DNA from: Streptomyces sp. GKU 895 | GTDB taxonomy: Bacteria; Actinomycetota; Actinomycetes; Streptomycetales; Streptomycetaceae | Assembly (NCBI GenBank): GCA_002027195.1 | Contig: MWJO01000008.1 | Span: 62,001-126,000, forward strand | DNA: 64,000 nucleotides | Reading direction: 5' to 3' | Shown: one piece after another, positions 54,360-64,000 of the stretch | Numbering within the stretch: the stretch's first letter is position 1 | Layout: each line of letters starts with the position of its first letter | Notes under the pieces: generated by a model | What the model was told of the DNA's origin: nothing | The model's input: the letters and a program-made list of their open reading frames with translations, nothing else | Database searches by the model: none | Translations under genes and position numbers: made by a program

Positions 54360-56432
54360 GTGACGATCACCGAGGAAGCCGCGCCGCCCGCCGCCGAGCC
54401 GCCGGTGCTGGACAAGCGCCAGCGGAACGTCGTCTTCGTGACGATCATGCTGGGGATGCTGCTGGCGGCCCTGGACCAGACGATCGTGGGCACCGCGCTG
54501 CCGACGATCGTGTCGGACCTCGGTGGTGCCGCGCACATGTCCTGGGTGGTCACCGCCTATCTGCTCGCGGAGACGGTCTCGACCGCCCTGGTGGGCAAGT
54601 TCGGCGACCTGTTCGGCCGCAAGGTGGTCTTCCAGGTCTCGGCGATCGTGTTCATCACGGGCTCGTTCCTGTGCGGTCTCGCCGGGAACATGACGCTGCT
54701 GATCGCCTGGCGGGCCGTGCAGGGCGTCGGCGCGGGCGGCCTCATGGTGACGGCGATGGCACTGATCGCCGATGTCATCCCGCTGCGCGAGCGCGGCAAG
54801 TACCAGGGCGCGATCGGCGCCGTGTGCGGGGTGGCCACCGTCATCGGGCCGCTGCTGGGCGGGCTGTTCACCGACCATCTGACCTGGCGCTGGGCGTTCT
54901 ACGTCAACGTGCCGATCGCGATCGTCGTCGTGATCGCCGCGGCCCGCACGATCCCCGTGGTGAAGTCGGCGTCCCGGCCGGTCATCGACTACCTCGGCAT
55001 CGCCCTGGTCGCGGCGGGCGCCAGCGCCCTGATCCTGGCGACGAGTTGGGGCGGCAACGAGTACGCGTGGGGATCCGGCGTCATCATCGGCCTGTTCGTC
55101 GGCGGCGCGATCGCGCTGGGCCTGTTCTGCTGGGCGGAGACGCGGGCGAAGGAACCGATGCTGCCGATGCGGCTGTTCGCCAACCCGGTGTTCACGGTCT
55201 GCTCGATCCTCAGCTTCATCGTCGGCTTCGCCATGCTCGGCGCGATGACGTATCTGCCGAGCTATCTCCAGTACGTCGACGGCGACTCGGCCACCGTCTC
55301 CGGCGTCCGCACCCTGCCCATGGTCATCGGCCTGCTCATCGCGTCCGTCGTCAGCGGCAACGTGGTGAGCAAGACCGGGCAGTACCGGCTCTTCCCGATC
55401 GCCGGCTCCCTGGTGATGGGGCTCGGGCTGTATCTGATGTCGCTGATGGGGCCGGACACCGGGGCGTGGCTGGAGTCGCTGTACATGTTCGTGCTGGGCA
55501 CCGGCATCGGCCTGTGCATGCAGGTGCTGACGATCGCGGTGCAGAACACCGTCGAGTACGCCGACCTCGGCACCGCGACCTCCGGCGTCACCTTCTTCCG
55601 CACGCTGGGCAGTTCGTTCGGCACCGCCGTCTTCGGCACGATCTACGCCAACACCCTGGCCCCGAACCTCGAGGACGCCGTCGCCGAGGCCGCGCGGGCG
55701 GGCAGCGGTGTCGCTCCCGCGAACATCGCCAAGGCGGCGACCAGCCCGGAGGGCGTGCACCGGCTGCCGCCGGCCGCCGCCTCGCCGATCATCGACGCCT
55801 ACGCCGACACCATCCAGACCGTGTTCCTGTGGACGGTGCCGGTCGCGGCCCTCGGCTTCGTCGTGGCCCTGTTCCTCAAGCAGGTGCAGTTGCGCGACAG
55901 TGCCCGGGCCGGCTCGACCGACATGGGTGAGGGGTTCGGGCAGCCGTCCGGGGCGGACTCGCAGCGGGTGCTGGAAGCGGCCGTCGGGAAGATCATCGGC
56001 GGGACGGATCTGGACACCGCGCGCCGGATCATGGCGGACTCCGACACCCGCCTCGACATCGCGGGCGCGTGGGCCGTGATGCAGGTGGAACTGTTCACGC
56101 GGCTGGTGGGGCACGCCAGCCTCGGGCTGATCGCCGCCCGCCGTCACATGCCGCCCGAGGTGCTGCTGCCGGTCTTCGACCGGATGGTCGAGGAGGGCTA
56201 TCTGAGCCGCGCAGGCTCCCTGTTCTCGCACACCGAGGCGGGCGCCCGCGAGGCCCGGGTCATCAGCAAGGCCTGGGCGAGCTGGCTGGAGGAGCGGGTG
56301 CAGCAGGACATCGGCCGCCCGGCGGGCACCGATCTGCGGGCCGCGGTGGACACGATCTCCAAGCGGCTGCTGGTGGAGGACCTCAGCACCGGACTGCCGC
56401 AGCGGCAGCCGGAGCTGGCCGCGAGCCACTGA
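54360..56432 (+). CDS. DHA2-type MFS efflux transporter with C-terminal winged-helix-like extension
   Basis: A 690-residue protein. Residues about 20-515 are a 14-helix drug:H+ antiporter: [40 protein letters not shown] (motif A) and [20 protein letters not shown] (motif C). The remaining 170 cytoplasmic residues, with [40 protein letters not shown] and [20 protein letters not shown], look like helices of a MarR-type winged-helix domain. GTG 54360 starts the protein. The extension may sense the substrate or regulate the pump; that is inference. Confidence 0.9.
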   Translation: MTITEEAAPPAAEPPVLDKRQRNVVFVTIMLGMLLAALDQTIVGTALPTIVSDLGGAAHMSWVVTAYLLAETVSTALVGKFGDLFGRKVVFQVSAIVFITGSFLCGLAGNMTLLIAWRAVQGVGAGGLMVTAMALIADVIPLRERGKYQGAIGAVCGVATVIGPLLGGLFTDHLTWRWAFYVNVPIAIVVVIAAARTIPVVKSASRPVIDYLGIALVAAGASALILATSWGGNEYAWGSGVIIGLFVGGAIALGLFCWAETRAKEPMLPMRLFANPVFTVCSILSFIVGFAMLGAMTYLPSYLQYVDGDSATVSGVRTLPMVIGLLIASVVSGNVVSKTGQYRLFPIAGSLVMGLGLYLMSLMGPDTGAWLESLYMFVLGTGIGLCMQVLTIAVQNTVEYADLGTATSGVTFFRTLGSSFGTAVFGTIYANTLAPNLEDAVAEAARAGSGVAPANIAKAATSPEGVHRLPPAAASPIIDAYADTIQTVFLWTVPVAALGFVVALFLKQVQLRDSARAGSTDMGEGFGQPSGADSQRVLEAAVGKIIGGTDLDTARRIMADSDTRLDIAGAWAVMQVELFTRLVGHASLGLIAARRHMPPEVLLPVFDRMVEEGYLSRAGSLFSHTEAGAREARVISKAWASWLEERVQQDIGRPAGTDLRAAVDTISKRLLVEDLSTGLPQRQPELAASH

Positions 56433-56475
56433 AAACCGGATGCCCGGCGGCCCGGGCCGCCGTCATACTCCCGGC

Positions 56476-56892
56476 ATGTCTCCCGTCCGCTTCCACGATC
56501 CCGGCCTGACCTCCTACGACTTCGCCGACTCGGCTCTGGTCCGCTGCCCGCGCTGCGACCGGGTCGCCCACTACGAGCGGCACACCCGTCCCGAGGCGCG
56601 GGTGGTCTGCCGGTCGTGCGGGCTGTGCCGGACCAGTCGCTGCTGTGGTCGGCCGCCGCTGTGGCTGCGCTCCGAAACCAGGCACGGCGAGATCTGGGCG
56701 TACAACCTCGAACACCTCGATCTGATCCGCCGGTTCGTGGCGGCGGACCTGCGGGAGCGGGACCCCTGGTACGAGCACGGCCGGAAGATGACCTGCGTCG
56801 GGCGGCTGCCCGCCTGGATCAAGAGCGCCAAGAACCGCACCGAGGTGCTGCGCGTGATCGAGCGGATGCGGGCCTCGGTCATCGCGGGCTGA
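56476..56892 (+). CDS. Zinc-ribbon protein of unknown function
   Basis: A 138-residue protein. The N-terminal half has a four-Cys zinc ribbon, VRCPRCDRVAHY and ARVVCRSCGLCRTSRCCGRP; the C-terminal half has ETRHGEIWAYNLEHLDLIRR and SAKNRTEVLRVIERMRAS. TFIIB-type zinc ribbon proteins of this layout are common and uncharacterised in actinomycetes. CATACT ends seven bases before ATG 56476, suggesting a leaderless mRNA. Its 3' end overlaps cobK. Confidence 0.83.
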   Translation: MSPVRFHDPGLTSYDFADSALVRCPRCDRVAHYERHTRPEARVVCRSCGLCRTSRCCGRPPLWLRSETRHGEIWAYNLEHLDLIRRFVAADLRERDPWYEHGRKMTCVGRLPAWIKSAKNRTEVLRVIERMRASVIAG

Positions 56893-57625
56893 GGCCGAGC
56901 CGCTGAAGGACCGCGGCGACATCGGGCACAGCCGTCACATCTGCGGGCAGGGGCGGACGTCGTACGACCACGACCGGGAGCGCGAGCCGGCGGGCGGCCG
57001 TGAGTTTGGCGGCCGTCGCCGCTCCTCCGCTGTCCTTCGTCACCACGACGTCGATGCAGTGCGTGGTGAGGAGGGTGGTCTCGTCGTCGACGGTGAACGG
57101 GCCGCGGGCGAGCAGGACTTCGGTGCGCGGCGGCATGGGGGGCTCGGGCAACTCGACGGACCGTACGACGAAGTGAAGCTCCGTCAGGTGGGCGAAGGCG
57201 GCGAGACCCAGGCGGCCCGTGGTGAGGAACACCCGGGGGCCGAGCAAGGGGAGCAGACCGGCGGCCTCCGCCAGGGAACCGACCGGGTACCAGCGGTCCT
57301 GCGGGCCGGGTCGCCAGCCCGGGCGGCGCAGGACCACCGCCGGGACGCCGGTCGCCGCGGCGGCGCGGGCGGCGTTGGCGGTGATCGCCTCGGCGAAGGG
57401 GTGGGTGGCGTCGACGAGGGCATCCACGCGCTGGTCCCGCAGCCACGCGGCGAGCCCGTCGGCGCCGCCGAAACCGCCGATGCGGATGTCCCCGGTGACC
57501 GTGCCCGGCCGGGTCACGCGGCCGGCAAGGGAGGTGGTGACCCTGACGCCGGGCAGTGCGGTGAGCGCGGCGGCGAGTTCCCGGGCCTCCGTGGTGCCGC
57601 CGAGGATGAGGACGTGGGGGGACAT
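56879..57625 (-). CDS. cobK: Precorrin-6A reductase, CobK/CbiJ
   Basis: A 248-residue NADPH-dependent reductase of corrin synthesis. VLILGGTTEARELAAALTAL is the diagnostic N-terminus, followed by ALVDATHPFAEAITANAARA and CIDVVVTKDSGGAATAAKLT near the end. It reduces precorrin-6A, the product of the CobF step, so it works one step after the enzyme at 53489-54262. ATG 57625. It converges with the zinc-ribbon gene by 14 bp. Confidence 0.95.
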   Translation of the reverse strand: MSPHVLILGGTTEARELAAALTALPGVRVTTSLAGRVTRPGTVTGDIRIGGFGGADGLAAWLRDQRVDALVDATHPFAEAITANAARAAAATGVPAVVLRRPGWRPGPQDRWYPVGSLAEAAGLLPLLGPRVFLTTGRLGLAAFAHLTELHFVVRSVELPEPPMPPRTEVLLARGPFTVDDETTLLTTHCIDVVVTKDSGGAATAAKLTAARRLALPVVVVRRPPLPADVTAVPDVAAVLQRLGLSPR

Positions 57626-57675
57626 GGGGCAGAGCCTACGGTGGTCGCCCCGGGCACTCTCGCTATGGTCCGGGC

Positions 57676-58464
57676 ATGACGTCTGTGCGTGCTGTGCTCA
57701 TCGACATCGACGGTGTGCTCACCGTTTCCTGGGAGCCGCTGCCCGGCGCCGTCGAGGCGCTGCGGGAGATCCGGGCGGCCGGGCTGGGAGTCGCCCTGGT
57801 GACCAACACGACCTCGCGGACGCGGGCGTCGATCGCCGGGGCGCTCGCGGGGGCCGGCTTCCCGGTGGCGGCGGAGGACATCCTGACGGCGCCGGCGGTG
57901 ACGGCCGCGTATCTCGCCGAGCACTTTCCGGGGGCGCGGTGTGCGCTGCTCAACAGCGGGGACGTGCGGGAGGACCTGGAGGGCGTGAGTCTGGTCGAGG
58001 ACGATCCGGACGTCGTCGTCGTGGGTGGTGCCGGGGAGGAATTCGGGTACGCGGCGCTGAACCGGGCGTTCGGGCATCTCCAGCGTGGGGCGCGGCTGGT
58101 GGCGATGCACCGGAACCTGTACTGGCGTACCGGGGACGGGTTGCAGTTGGACGCGGGGGCGTTCCTGGCCGGGCTGGAGCAGGCGGCGCGTGTCGAGGCG
58201 GTGGTGACGGGGAAGCCGTCGCGGGCGTTCTTCGCCGCCGCGCTCGCCCGGCTGGGGGTGGGTGCGGACGAGGCGGTGATGATCGGGGACGACGTCGAGT
58301 CGGACGTGCTGGCGGCGCAGGCGGCCGGGGTCACCGGGGTGCTGGTGCGGACCGGGAAGTTCCTGCCGCAGACGCTGCGGGACGCGAGCGGTACGCCGGA
58401 TCATGTGATCGACTCGTTCGCGGAACTGCCGGCGCTGTTGCGGGCCTGGTCGGCGCAGGAGTAG
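57676..58464 (+). CDS. HAD-superfamily (IIA) phosphatase
   Basis: A 262-residue NagD/HDHD2-like phosphatase. Motif I is VLIDIDGVLTVSWEPLPGAV (DxDG), motif II is ALVTNTTSRTRASIAGALAG, motif III lies at VTGKPSRAFFAAALARLG and motif IV is EAVMIGDDVESDVLAAQAAG. The cap type indicates small phosphorylated substrates, which are unknown. TATGGT ends six bases before ATG 57676, so the mRNA is probably leaderless. It diverges from cobK. Confidence 0.93.
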   Translation: MTSVRAVLIDIDGVLTVSWEPLPGAVEALREIRAAGLGVALVTNTTSRTRASIAGALAGAGFPVAAEDILTAPAVTAAYLAEHFPGARCALLNSGDVREDLEGVSLVEDDPDVVVVGGAGEEFGYAALNRAFGHLQRGARLVAMHRNLYWRTGDGLQLDAGAFLAGLEQAARVEAVVTGKPSRAFFAAALARLGVGADEAVMIGDDVESDVLAAQAAGVTGVLVRTGKFLPQTLRDASGTPDHVIDSFAELPALLRAWSAQE

Positions 58465-58485
58465 GCGGCGCAGTGGGCGCGGACG

Positions 58486-59259
58486 TCAGCGCAGGAGCAG
58501 TTGCAGGCCGCCGACGATCGTCGCCGCGATCACGAGTTGTTCGAAGAGTCGCTGGTTGATCCTGTTCACAGCCCATTTGCCGATGAACGCGCCGGGCACG
58601 ACGAACGCCACGAGTGCGGCGTCAAGGAGCAGCGACTTCCCGTCGATCAGCCCGAGACCCACGCTGAAGGGCACCTTGGACGTGTTGACGATCAGGAAGA
58701 AGAAGGCGGACGTGCCCAGGAAGCCGAGCTTCCGGAAGCCTGCCGACAGCAGGTACAGCGACATCACCGGGCCGCCCGCGTTGGCGACCATGGTGGTGAA
58801 GCCGCCGAGGACGCCGTAGGAGCGGGCCTTGATGCGGCCCGCCCGGGTGGTGACCGCGTCCGGGTCGTCGTCGGCTTCGGCGGTGCGGCGGCGCCAGATC
58901 GTCACGCCGGCCATCAGCAGCAGGATCGCGCCGATCGACGTCCGGACGATCGCGTCGTCCGCCCACACCAGGAACAGCGTCCCGAAGACCACGCCCGCCG
59001 CGACGGCCGGGAACAGCCGCCACAGGGTGGGCCAGTGGGCGTGCCGCCGGTAGGTGAGGACGGCGAGCACGTCCCCGGCGATGAGGATCGGCAGCAGCAC
59101 GCCGGTGGAGGCGCGGGCGGGCAGGACCGCGGCGAAGACGGCGAGACTGACGGTGTTGGCGCCGCTCACGGCGGTCTTGGAGAAGCCGACGAGCAGCGCC
59201 GCGAAGGCGAGTGCGGCGAACCCCCAGCCGGAGATGTCCCAGAGCGTGATCGTGTTCAT
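58486..59259 (-). CDS. TSUP (TauE/SafE) family membrane transporter
   Basis: A 257-residue protein with about eight membrane helices. FAALLVGFSKTAVSGANTVS near the start and YGVLGGFTTMVANAGGPVMS in the middle are the two duplicated motifs of the TauE/SafE family, whose members move sulfite, sulfoacetate or other organic anions. No neighbours indicate a substrate. ATG 59259; it converges with the HAD gene. Confidence 0.92.
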   Translation of the reverse strand: MNTITLWDISGWGFAALAFAALLVGFSKTAVSGANTVSLAVFAAVLPARASTGVLLPILIAGDVLAVLTYRRHAHWPTLWRLFPAVAAGVVFGTLFLVWADDAIVRTSIGAILLLMAGVTIWRRRTAEADDDPDAVTTRAGRIKARSYGVLGGFTTMVANAGGPVMSLYLLSAGFRKLGFLGTSAFFFLIVNTSKVPFSVGLGLIDGKSLLLDAALVAFVVPGAFIGKWAVNRINQRLFEQLVIAATIVGGLQLLLR

Positions 59260-59358
59260 GCGGAGACCGATGCTATGCGCAGCTATCCGGCCGCCGTAAG
59301 GAGCGTCTCGCTGGTTGGTCCCACTCGGCGGAACCCCGTCGGCCCTGCCCGCGCGCCG

Positions 59359-60547
<1,189 letters not shown>

Positions 60548-60565
60548 GGCGGGACTCCTGACCTG

Positions 60566-60596
60566 TTAATTAGCGCTGCTAGTTTTGGACTATAGA
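60566..60596. promoter_or_regulatory. AT-rich divergent promoter region with TTAGC/GCTAG dyad
   Basis: The thiolase and lysophospholipase starts diverge across about 110 bp holding an unusually AT-rich patch: TTAATTAGCGCTGCTAG followed by TTTTGGACTATAG. The near-palindrome TTAGCGCTGCTAG resembles TetR-type operators before lipid-metabolism genes. I cannot place -10 and -35 elements with certainty. Confidence 0.42.
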
Positions 60597-60656
60597 CCGC
60601 CTGTCACCCACCTGGGAAGATCCCCCGGGACCTTCACCGACGCAGCTGGAGGAGAC

Positions 60657-61453
60657 ATGACCGAGGCCCGCGAGCACCCGCTTCCCGGGATCGTCGTACG
60701 GGAGTGGCCGCACCCGGCGCCCCGCTACCTGGCCCTGCTGGTGCACGGGTACGGGGAGCACATCGGCCGGTACGAGGAGCTCGCCGGCGTCCTGGTCGCG
60801 CACGGCGCGGCCGTCTTCGGGCCGGATCACCGGGGGCACGGGAAATCGGCGGGCGAGCGGTGCTGGTCGAGGACTTCGAGGACGTGGTCACCGATGTGCA
60901 CGCGGTGGCGGACCTGGCCCGCGCCACTCATCCGGGCGTACCGCTGGTCCTCGTCGGACACTCCATGGGGGGCCTGATCGCCGCCCGCTTCGCCCAGCGG
61001 TACGGCACCGAGCTCACCGCGCTCGTCCTGTCCGGGCCGGTCATCGGCGACTGGTACCTCCCCCGGCAGCTGCTCGCCCTCGACGAGATCCCGGACACCC
61101 CCATCAGCACGGCCTCGCTCTCCCGCGACCCCGCGGTCGGGACGGCGTACGCGGCGGATCCGCTGGTGTGGCACGGGCCGATGAAGCGGCCGACCGTCGA
61201 GTCGTTCGTACGGACGCTGGAGGCCGTCGCCAAGGGCGGTGACGTGGGCCCGCTCCCGATGCTGTGGCTGCACGGCGACGACGACCGGCTGGTGCCGCTG
61301 TCGGGCAGCCGGGGCGGGGTGGAGCGGCTCAGCGGGGGCAGGCTGACCGAGCGGATCTATCCGGGTGCCCGGCACGAGGTGTTCAACGAGACGAATCGGG
61401 CGGAGGTGTTCGCGGACCTCACACGCTTCCTGGAGGGCGTCTTCCACGGTTGA
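60657..61453 (+). CDS. Alpha/beta hydrolase, lysophospholipase / monoacylglycerol lipase type (frameshift)
   Basis: About 265 residues in two frames. The first has LALLVHGYGEHIGRYEELAG and VFGPDHRGHGKSAGER; the second has VLVEDFEDVVTDVHAVADLA, the nucleophile elbow VLVGHSMGGLIAARFA, MLWLHGDDDRLVPL (Asp) and YPGARHEVFNE (His). One missing G near 60861 (GAGCGG GTGCTG) joins them. GGAGGAG precedes ATG 60657. It probably releases fatty acids whose oxidation would end with the divergent thiolase. Confidence 0.85.
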
Positions 61454-61498
61454 TCGTCACGGCGTTTGCACCGGTTCGCCCTGGGCACCCGCGCCCGC

Positions 61499-61756
61499 AT
61501 GGAGTGGTTGCGGTACGCGGCCTGCGTGGGAGAGGACCCCGAGCTGTTCTTTCCCGTGGGCACGGAGGGCCCCGCGCTGCGCGAGATCGCGGCGGCCAAG
61601 CGGGTCTGTGCCCGCTGCCCGGTGACTCCCGACTGTCTCGAGTGGGCGCTCCGCAGCGGACAGACCTCGGGTGTCTGGGGCGGCACCTGCGAGCGGGAAC
61701 GCGACGCGCTGCTCCGTACCGGCACGAACCATGCCCCAAGGAGGAGCACCGTATGA
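61499..61756 (+). CDS. WhiB-family iron-sulfur regulator
   Basis: An 85-residue Wbl protein. Four Cys ligands for the 4Fe-4S cluster are at about 9, 37, 40 and 46 (AACVGEDPELFFPVG and RVCARCPVTPDCLEWAL), followed by the GVWGG turn and a basic tail CERERDALLR. I start it at ATG 61499 because Wbl proteins begin M-x-W just before the first Cys; an earlier TTG in frame at 61466 is less likely. The stop overlaps the Dps start (ATGA), so the redox-sensing regulator and Dps are made together. Confidence 0.92.
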   Translation: MEWLRYAACVGEDPELFFPVGTEGPALREIAAAKRVCARCPVTPDCLEWALRSGQTSGVWGGTCERERDALLRTGTNHAPRRSTV

Positions 61757-62232
61757 CTGTGGTGAAGAGCACCCTTCCCGACGCCGCCCGTGAGGTGGCC
61801 GGAGAGGCGTTGCAGGGCACCCTCGTGGATCTGCTCGGGATCTCGCTCGTCGGCAAGCAGGCGCACTGGAACATCGTGGGTCCGCGCTTCCGGTCCATCC
61901 ACCTCCAGCTGGACGAGGTGGTCGCGACGGCCCGCACGTACTCCGACACGGTGGCGGAGCGCGCCGCCGCGCTCGGCCTGCCGCCCGACGGCCGGCCCGA
62001 GACGATCGCCGCCGCCTACGCGCTGCCCGGCGCGAAGGAGGGCTGGCTGCGGGACGACGACGTGGTGCAGTTGATCGTCGAGACGCTGGAGTCCGCGATC
62101 GGCCGGCTGCGCGACCGCATCGACGCCACCGACAAGGCCGACCCGGTCACCCAGGACCTGCTGATCGGCATCACCGCGGAACTGGAGAAGCAGCGCTGGA
62201 TGTTCGAGGCGGAGAACTGGCCCCGGGACTGA
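61753..62232 (+). CDS. dps: Dps-family DNA-binding ferritin-like protein
   Basis: A 159-residue Dps protein that should form a dodecamer oxidising and storing iron and shielding DNA. The inter-subunit ferroxidase ligands are in GKQAHWNIVGPRFRSIHLQL and DEVVATARTYSDTVAERAA; the C-terminus ends in ELEKQRWMFEAENW, as in Streptomyces Dps proteins with tail variations. The start overlaps the whiB stop and GAGGAG lies upstream. Confidence 0.93.
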   Translation: MTVVKSTLPDAAREVAGEALQGTLVDLLGISLVGKQAHWNIVGPRFRSIHLQLDEVVATARTYSDTVAERAAALGLPPDGRPETIAAAYALPGAKEGWLRDDDVVQLIVETLESAIGRLRDRIDATDKADPVTQDLLIGITAELEKQRWMFEAENWPRD

Positions 62233-62260
62233 CCGCGAACGCACGACGAAGGAGGCCGCC

Positions 62261-62593
62261 ATGACGGACGCCCTCGAACTCGACGCGCTGTGGGAGGACT
62301 TCCACCGGGCCGTCAACATGACCTCGCAGGAGCTCGCCGCCTGGCTGCGCGTCAGCGACGCCGCCGAGGAGACGGAACCCGTGCCGGAGCACGCCGGCAC
62401 CCCCACCGGACAGCATGTCCTGGCGATCCTGCAGAAGCGGCGCACGGACCTCACCGACGACGACATCGAGGTCATGTACGAGGTGGTCGACGCCGTCTCC
62501 GCCCAGGCCGACGTCGAGAACGAACCCGAGCCCGAGGAGACCCGGCGGCGGCACCGGCTGATGACGCTGGGGCACGATCCGCTCAGGCCGTAA
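62261..62593 (+). CDS. DUF3140 protein
   Basis: A 110-residue acidic protein matching DUF3140: LDALWEDFHRAVNMTSQELA, then WLRVSDAAEETE, GQHVLAILQKRRTDLTDDDI and RRRHRLMTLGHDPLRP. It starts behind AAGGAGG, 28 bp after dps, so it probably belongs to the whiB-dps operon. The family has no known function; similar proteins are seen with DNA-binding or stress proteins. Confidence 0.85.
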   Translation: MTDALELDALWEDFHRAVNMTSQELAAWLRVSDAAEETEPVPEHAGTPTGQHVLAILQKRRTDLTDDDIEVMYEVVDAVSAQADVENEPEPEETRRRHRLMTLGHDPLRP

Positions 62594-62710
62594 CGCCTGC
62601 GAGCGGCAAGGGTGTTGACGCGAAAGAGGTGGCCGAAGACCGACTCCGCCGCGCCCGGATGATCGTGAAACACTGCTCGCAGTCCTGCCGAGCGAGCAGA
62701 GGAGTCACAC

Positions 62711-63524
62711 GTGACCGGGACCGAGCCGGCCGCCCCGCGGATCGACACGACCAAGCCGCACCCGGCCCGGGTCTACGACTGGTATCTCGGCGGCAAGGAC
62801 AACTACCCGGTCGACGAGGAACTCGGCCGCCGGATCGCCTCGTTGAGCGGCGACGCGCCGCGGGCCGCGCGGGCCAACCGGTGGTTCATGCACCGGGCCA
62901 CGCGGGAGTTGGTGGGCTCGGCGGGGATCCGCCAGTTCCTCGACATCGGGACCGGCATCCCCCACCGAGCCCAACCTGCACCAGATAGCGCAGCGGGTCG
63001 CCCCGGACGCCCGGGTCGTCTACGTCGACAACGACCCGATCGTCCTCGCCCACGCCGGCGCGCTGCTGCGCGGTACCGAGGAGGGCGTGACGGAGTACGT
63101 CCAGGCCGACGCCCGCGAGCCGGAGCAGATCCTCGAACGGGCGGGCAAGATCCTCGACTTCGAGCGTCCCATCGCCCTCTCCCTGATCGCGCTGATGCAC
63201 TTCATCGCGGACGAGGACGGCGCCCACGACATCATCGGCACCCTGGTCGACGCGCTGGCGCCGGGCAGTTGTCTGGTGCTGTCGTGCATGACGGCCGACT
63301 TCGAACCGGAGGAAGTGCACCAGGGCATCGCCGCCTACAAGGCGTCCGGCGTCACCCTCGTCGCCCGCGACCGGGCCGAAGTGGGCCGCTTCTTCACGGG
63401 ACTCGACCTCGTCGAGCCCGGGATCGTGTCCGTACGGGACTGGCGCCCCGAACTCGCGGAGGGCGAGTCGGACATCGGCCCCGGGCCGGTCTCCCTGTAC
63501 GGCGCGGTCGGCATCAAGCCGTGA
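62711..63524 (+). CDS. SAM-dependent methyltransferase, DUF574/SAM_MT family (frameshift)
   Basis: About 270 residues. The first frame starts at GTG 62711 and has PHPARVYDWYLGGKDNYPVD, the family hallmark, then IRQFLDIGTGIP (SAM motif I). The second continues APDARVVYVDNDPIVLAHAG, FERPIALSLIALMHFIADED and FFTGLDLVEPGIVSVRDWRP to the stop. One extra C in a run near 62962 separates them. These proteins are abundant in Streptomyces, and their substrates are unknown. Confidence 0.86.
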
Positions 63525-63580
63525 GGCGGCTCAGCGTCAGGCCGTGAGGCGGTTCAGCGTCAGGCCGTGAGACGGCTCAG
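63521..63580. repeat. 23-bp tandem repeat spanning two convergent stop codons
   Basis: GTGAGGCGGCTCAGCGTCAG plus GCC is repeated at 63521-63543 and 63544-63566 (one mismatch), with a partial third copy at 63567-63580. It covers the methyltransferase stop and the amidohydrolase end, so both reading frames meet duplicated sequence. Confidence 0.8.
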
Positions 63581-64000
63581 GGCTGCCGACACCAGCGTCC
63601 GTACGCCGGGGGCCAGTACTGACAGGTCGGGGGCGAAGAACGGGCTGTGGTTGTCGGGCACGTTGCCGAACCGCTCCGCGTCCGTCTCCCCCGGGACCGT
63701 CTCCCACACCTCGTGCGGCGTCGAGGTCACGTACCAGTAGTCGTACGGCACTCCCGGCGGCGCGAGCAGGGAGAAGTCCTCGCTGCCCATCTCCGGTCCG
63801 AAGTCGAACACCGCGTCGGCGCCGAACAGTTCGCGGTGCACGGCCGCGATCTCCCGGTCGAGGGCGGCGTCGTTGACGGTGTTCGGATAGCCGGGGACCA
63901 CGGTGATGTCCGGCGGCACCGGGCAGCCCGCCGCCATGCACTCGCCCTCGACGATCCGCCGCACCGCGGTGAGGATCCGCTCCCGCACCCGGTCGTCCTG
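63560..64000 (-). CDS. M20-family amidohydrolase/peptidase, 3' part (cut by window edge)
   Basis: The last 146 codons of an M20D-type amidohydrolase (hippurate hydrolase/IAA-amino-acid hydrolase group). FDFGPEMGSEDFSLLAPPGV carries the late metal-ligand Glu region, and FGNVPDNHSPFFAPDLSVLA contains the H-SP-F motif with the last metal-binding His. The frame is open to the window edge. The enzyme would cleave N-acyl amino acids or related amides. Confidence 0.85.
   Translation of the reverse strand, partial: QDDRVRERILTAVRRIVEGECMAAGCPVPPDITVVPGYPNTVNDAALDREIAAVHRELFGADAVFDFGPEMGSEDFSLLAPPGVPYDYWYVTSTPHEVWETVPGETDAERFGNVPDNHSPFFAPDLSVLAPGVRTLVSAALSRLTA

Noticed and set aside
54297..56429. A 710-codon minus-strand frame opposite the MFS pump
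   Set aside because: Dominated by Gln, His, Arg, Asp and Gly repeats, a typical shadow; the plus frame has clear membrane helices.
60566..60596. A riboswitch upstream of thiolase or lysophospholipase
   Set aside because: The leaders are too short and show no conserved riboswitch structure; an operator-bearing divergent promoter is the simpler reading.

Overview
The window looks like a chromosomal segment of a Streptomyces (or very close actinomycete). The DNA is extremely GC-rich, genes are tightly packed with many ATGA/GTGA start-stop overlaps, GTG starts are common, the tRNA genes lack an encoded CCA, and the content is typical of the genus: a WhiB protein, a DasR-type operator before a GH19 chitinase, secreted serine hydrolases, a cold-shock protein followed by a DEAD-box helicase, and putative leader peptides with the motif HIDLQRV. 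Neither end is a natural boundary: one gene is cut at each edge.

Layout. (1) 1-9.1 kb, minus strand: an organosulfur-type acquisition locus with four consecutive flavin monooxygenases, a family-3 ABC transporter, a GNAT protein and a GST-like protein; short leader ORFs precede the transcription units. (2) 9.3-20.6 kb: a DUF1905 protein, an F420/FMN-type oxidoreductase, then mostly secreted proteins: chitinase plus NPP1 under a dre-containing promoter, an M15-like protein, a DUF1906 protein, two serine hydrolases, an SH3-like protein, an I36 inhibitor and an ArsR-like regulator. (3) 20.6-25.6 kb: a Ser/Thr kinase with an outer transglycosylase-like domain and its FHA partner, tRNA-Pro, and a TetR/DHA2-efflux pair with three operators. 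(4) 25.7-32.3 kb: an aromatic (gallate/4-oxalomesaconate-type) catabolic cluster with transporter, VOC extradiol dioxygenase, PrpF tautomerase, RraA aldolase, PIG-L hydratase and GntR regulator, followed by a LysR gene. (5) 32.4-34.3 kb: EamA exporter, a membrane protein and a cupin. (6) 34.3-49.7 kb: a cyclitol (inositol-like) catabolic locus with LacI, PhyH dioxygenase, SDR, three Gfo/Idh dehydrogenases, IolE-like dehydratase, CUT2 ABC transporter, an IolC-IolD fusion, GntR and an aldo/keto reductase. (7) 49.8-54.3 kb: NUDIX, csp with an attenuator-like leader, DEAD helicase, a second identical tRNA-Pro, DUF309, cobF. (8) 54.3-64 kb: DHA2 efflux pump with an extra C-terminal domain, zinc ribbon protein, cobK, HAD phosphatase, TauE-like protein, thiolase, lysophospholipase, whiB-dps, DUF3140, methyltransferase and an M20 amidohydrolase.

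How the genes work together. The catabolic loci follow a repeated plan of uptake system, enzymes and local repressor, with recognisable operators: TTGTCAACAAT before the aromatic transporter and before its GntR gene, and a perfect 14-bp inverted repeat in the divergent iol promoter region. The sulfur locus appears to be controlled through Cys-containing leader peptides.

Quality caution. At least a dozen otherwise intact genes carry single-base frameshifts, mostly in short C or G runs (see findings). This pattern points to uncorrected assembly errors rather than gene decay, so those genes are listed over their full extent with the break stated.
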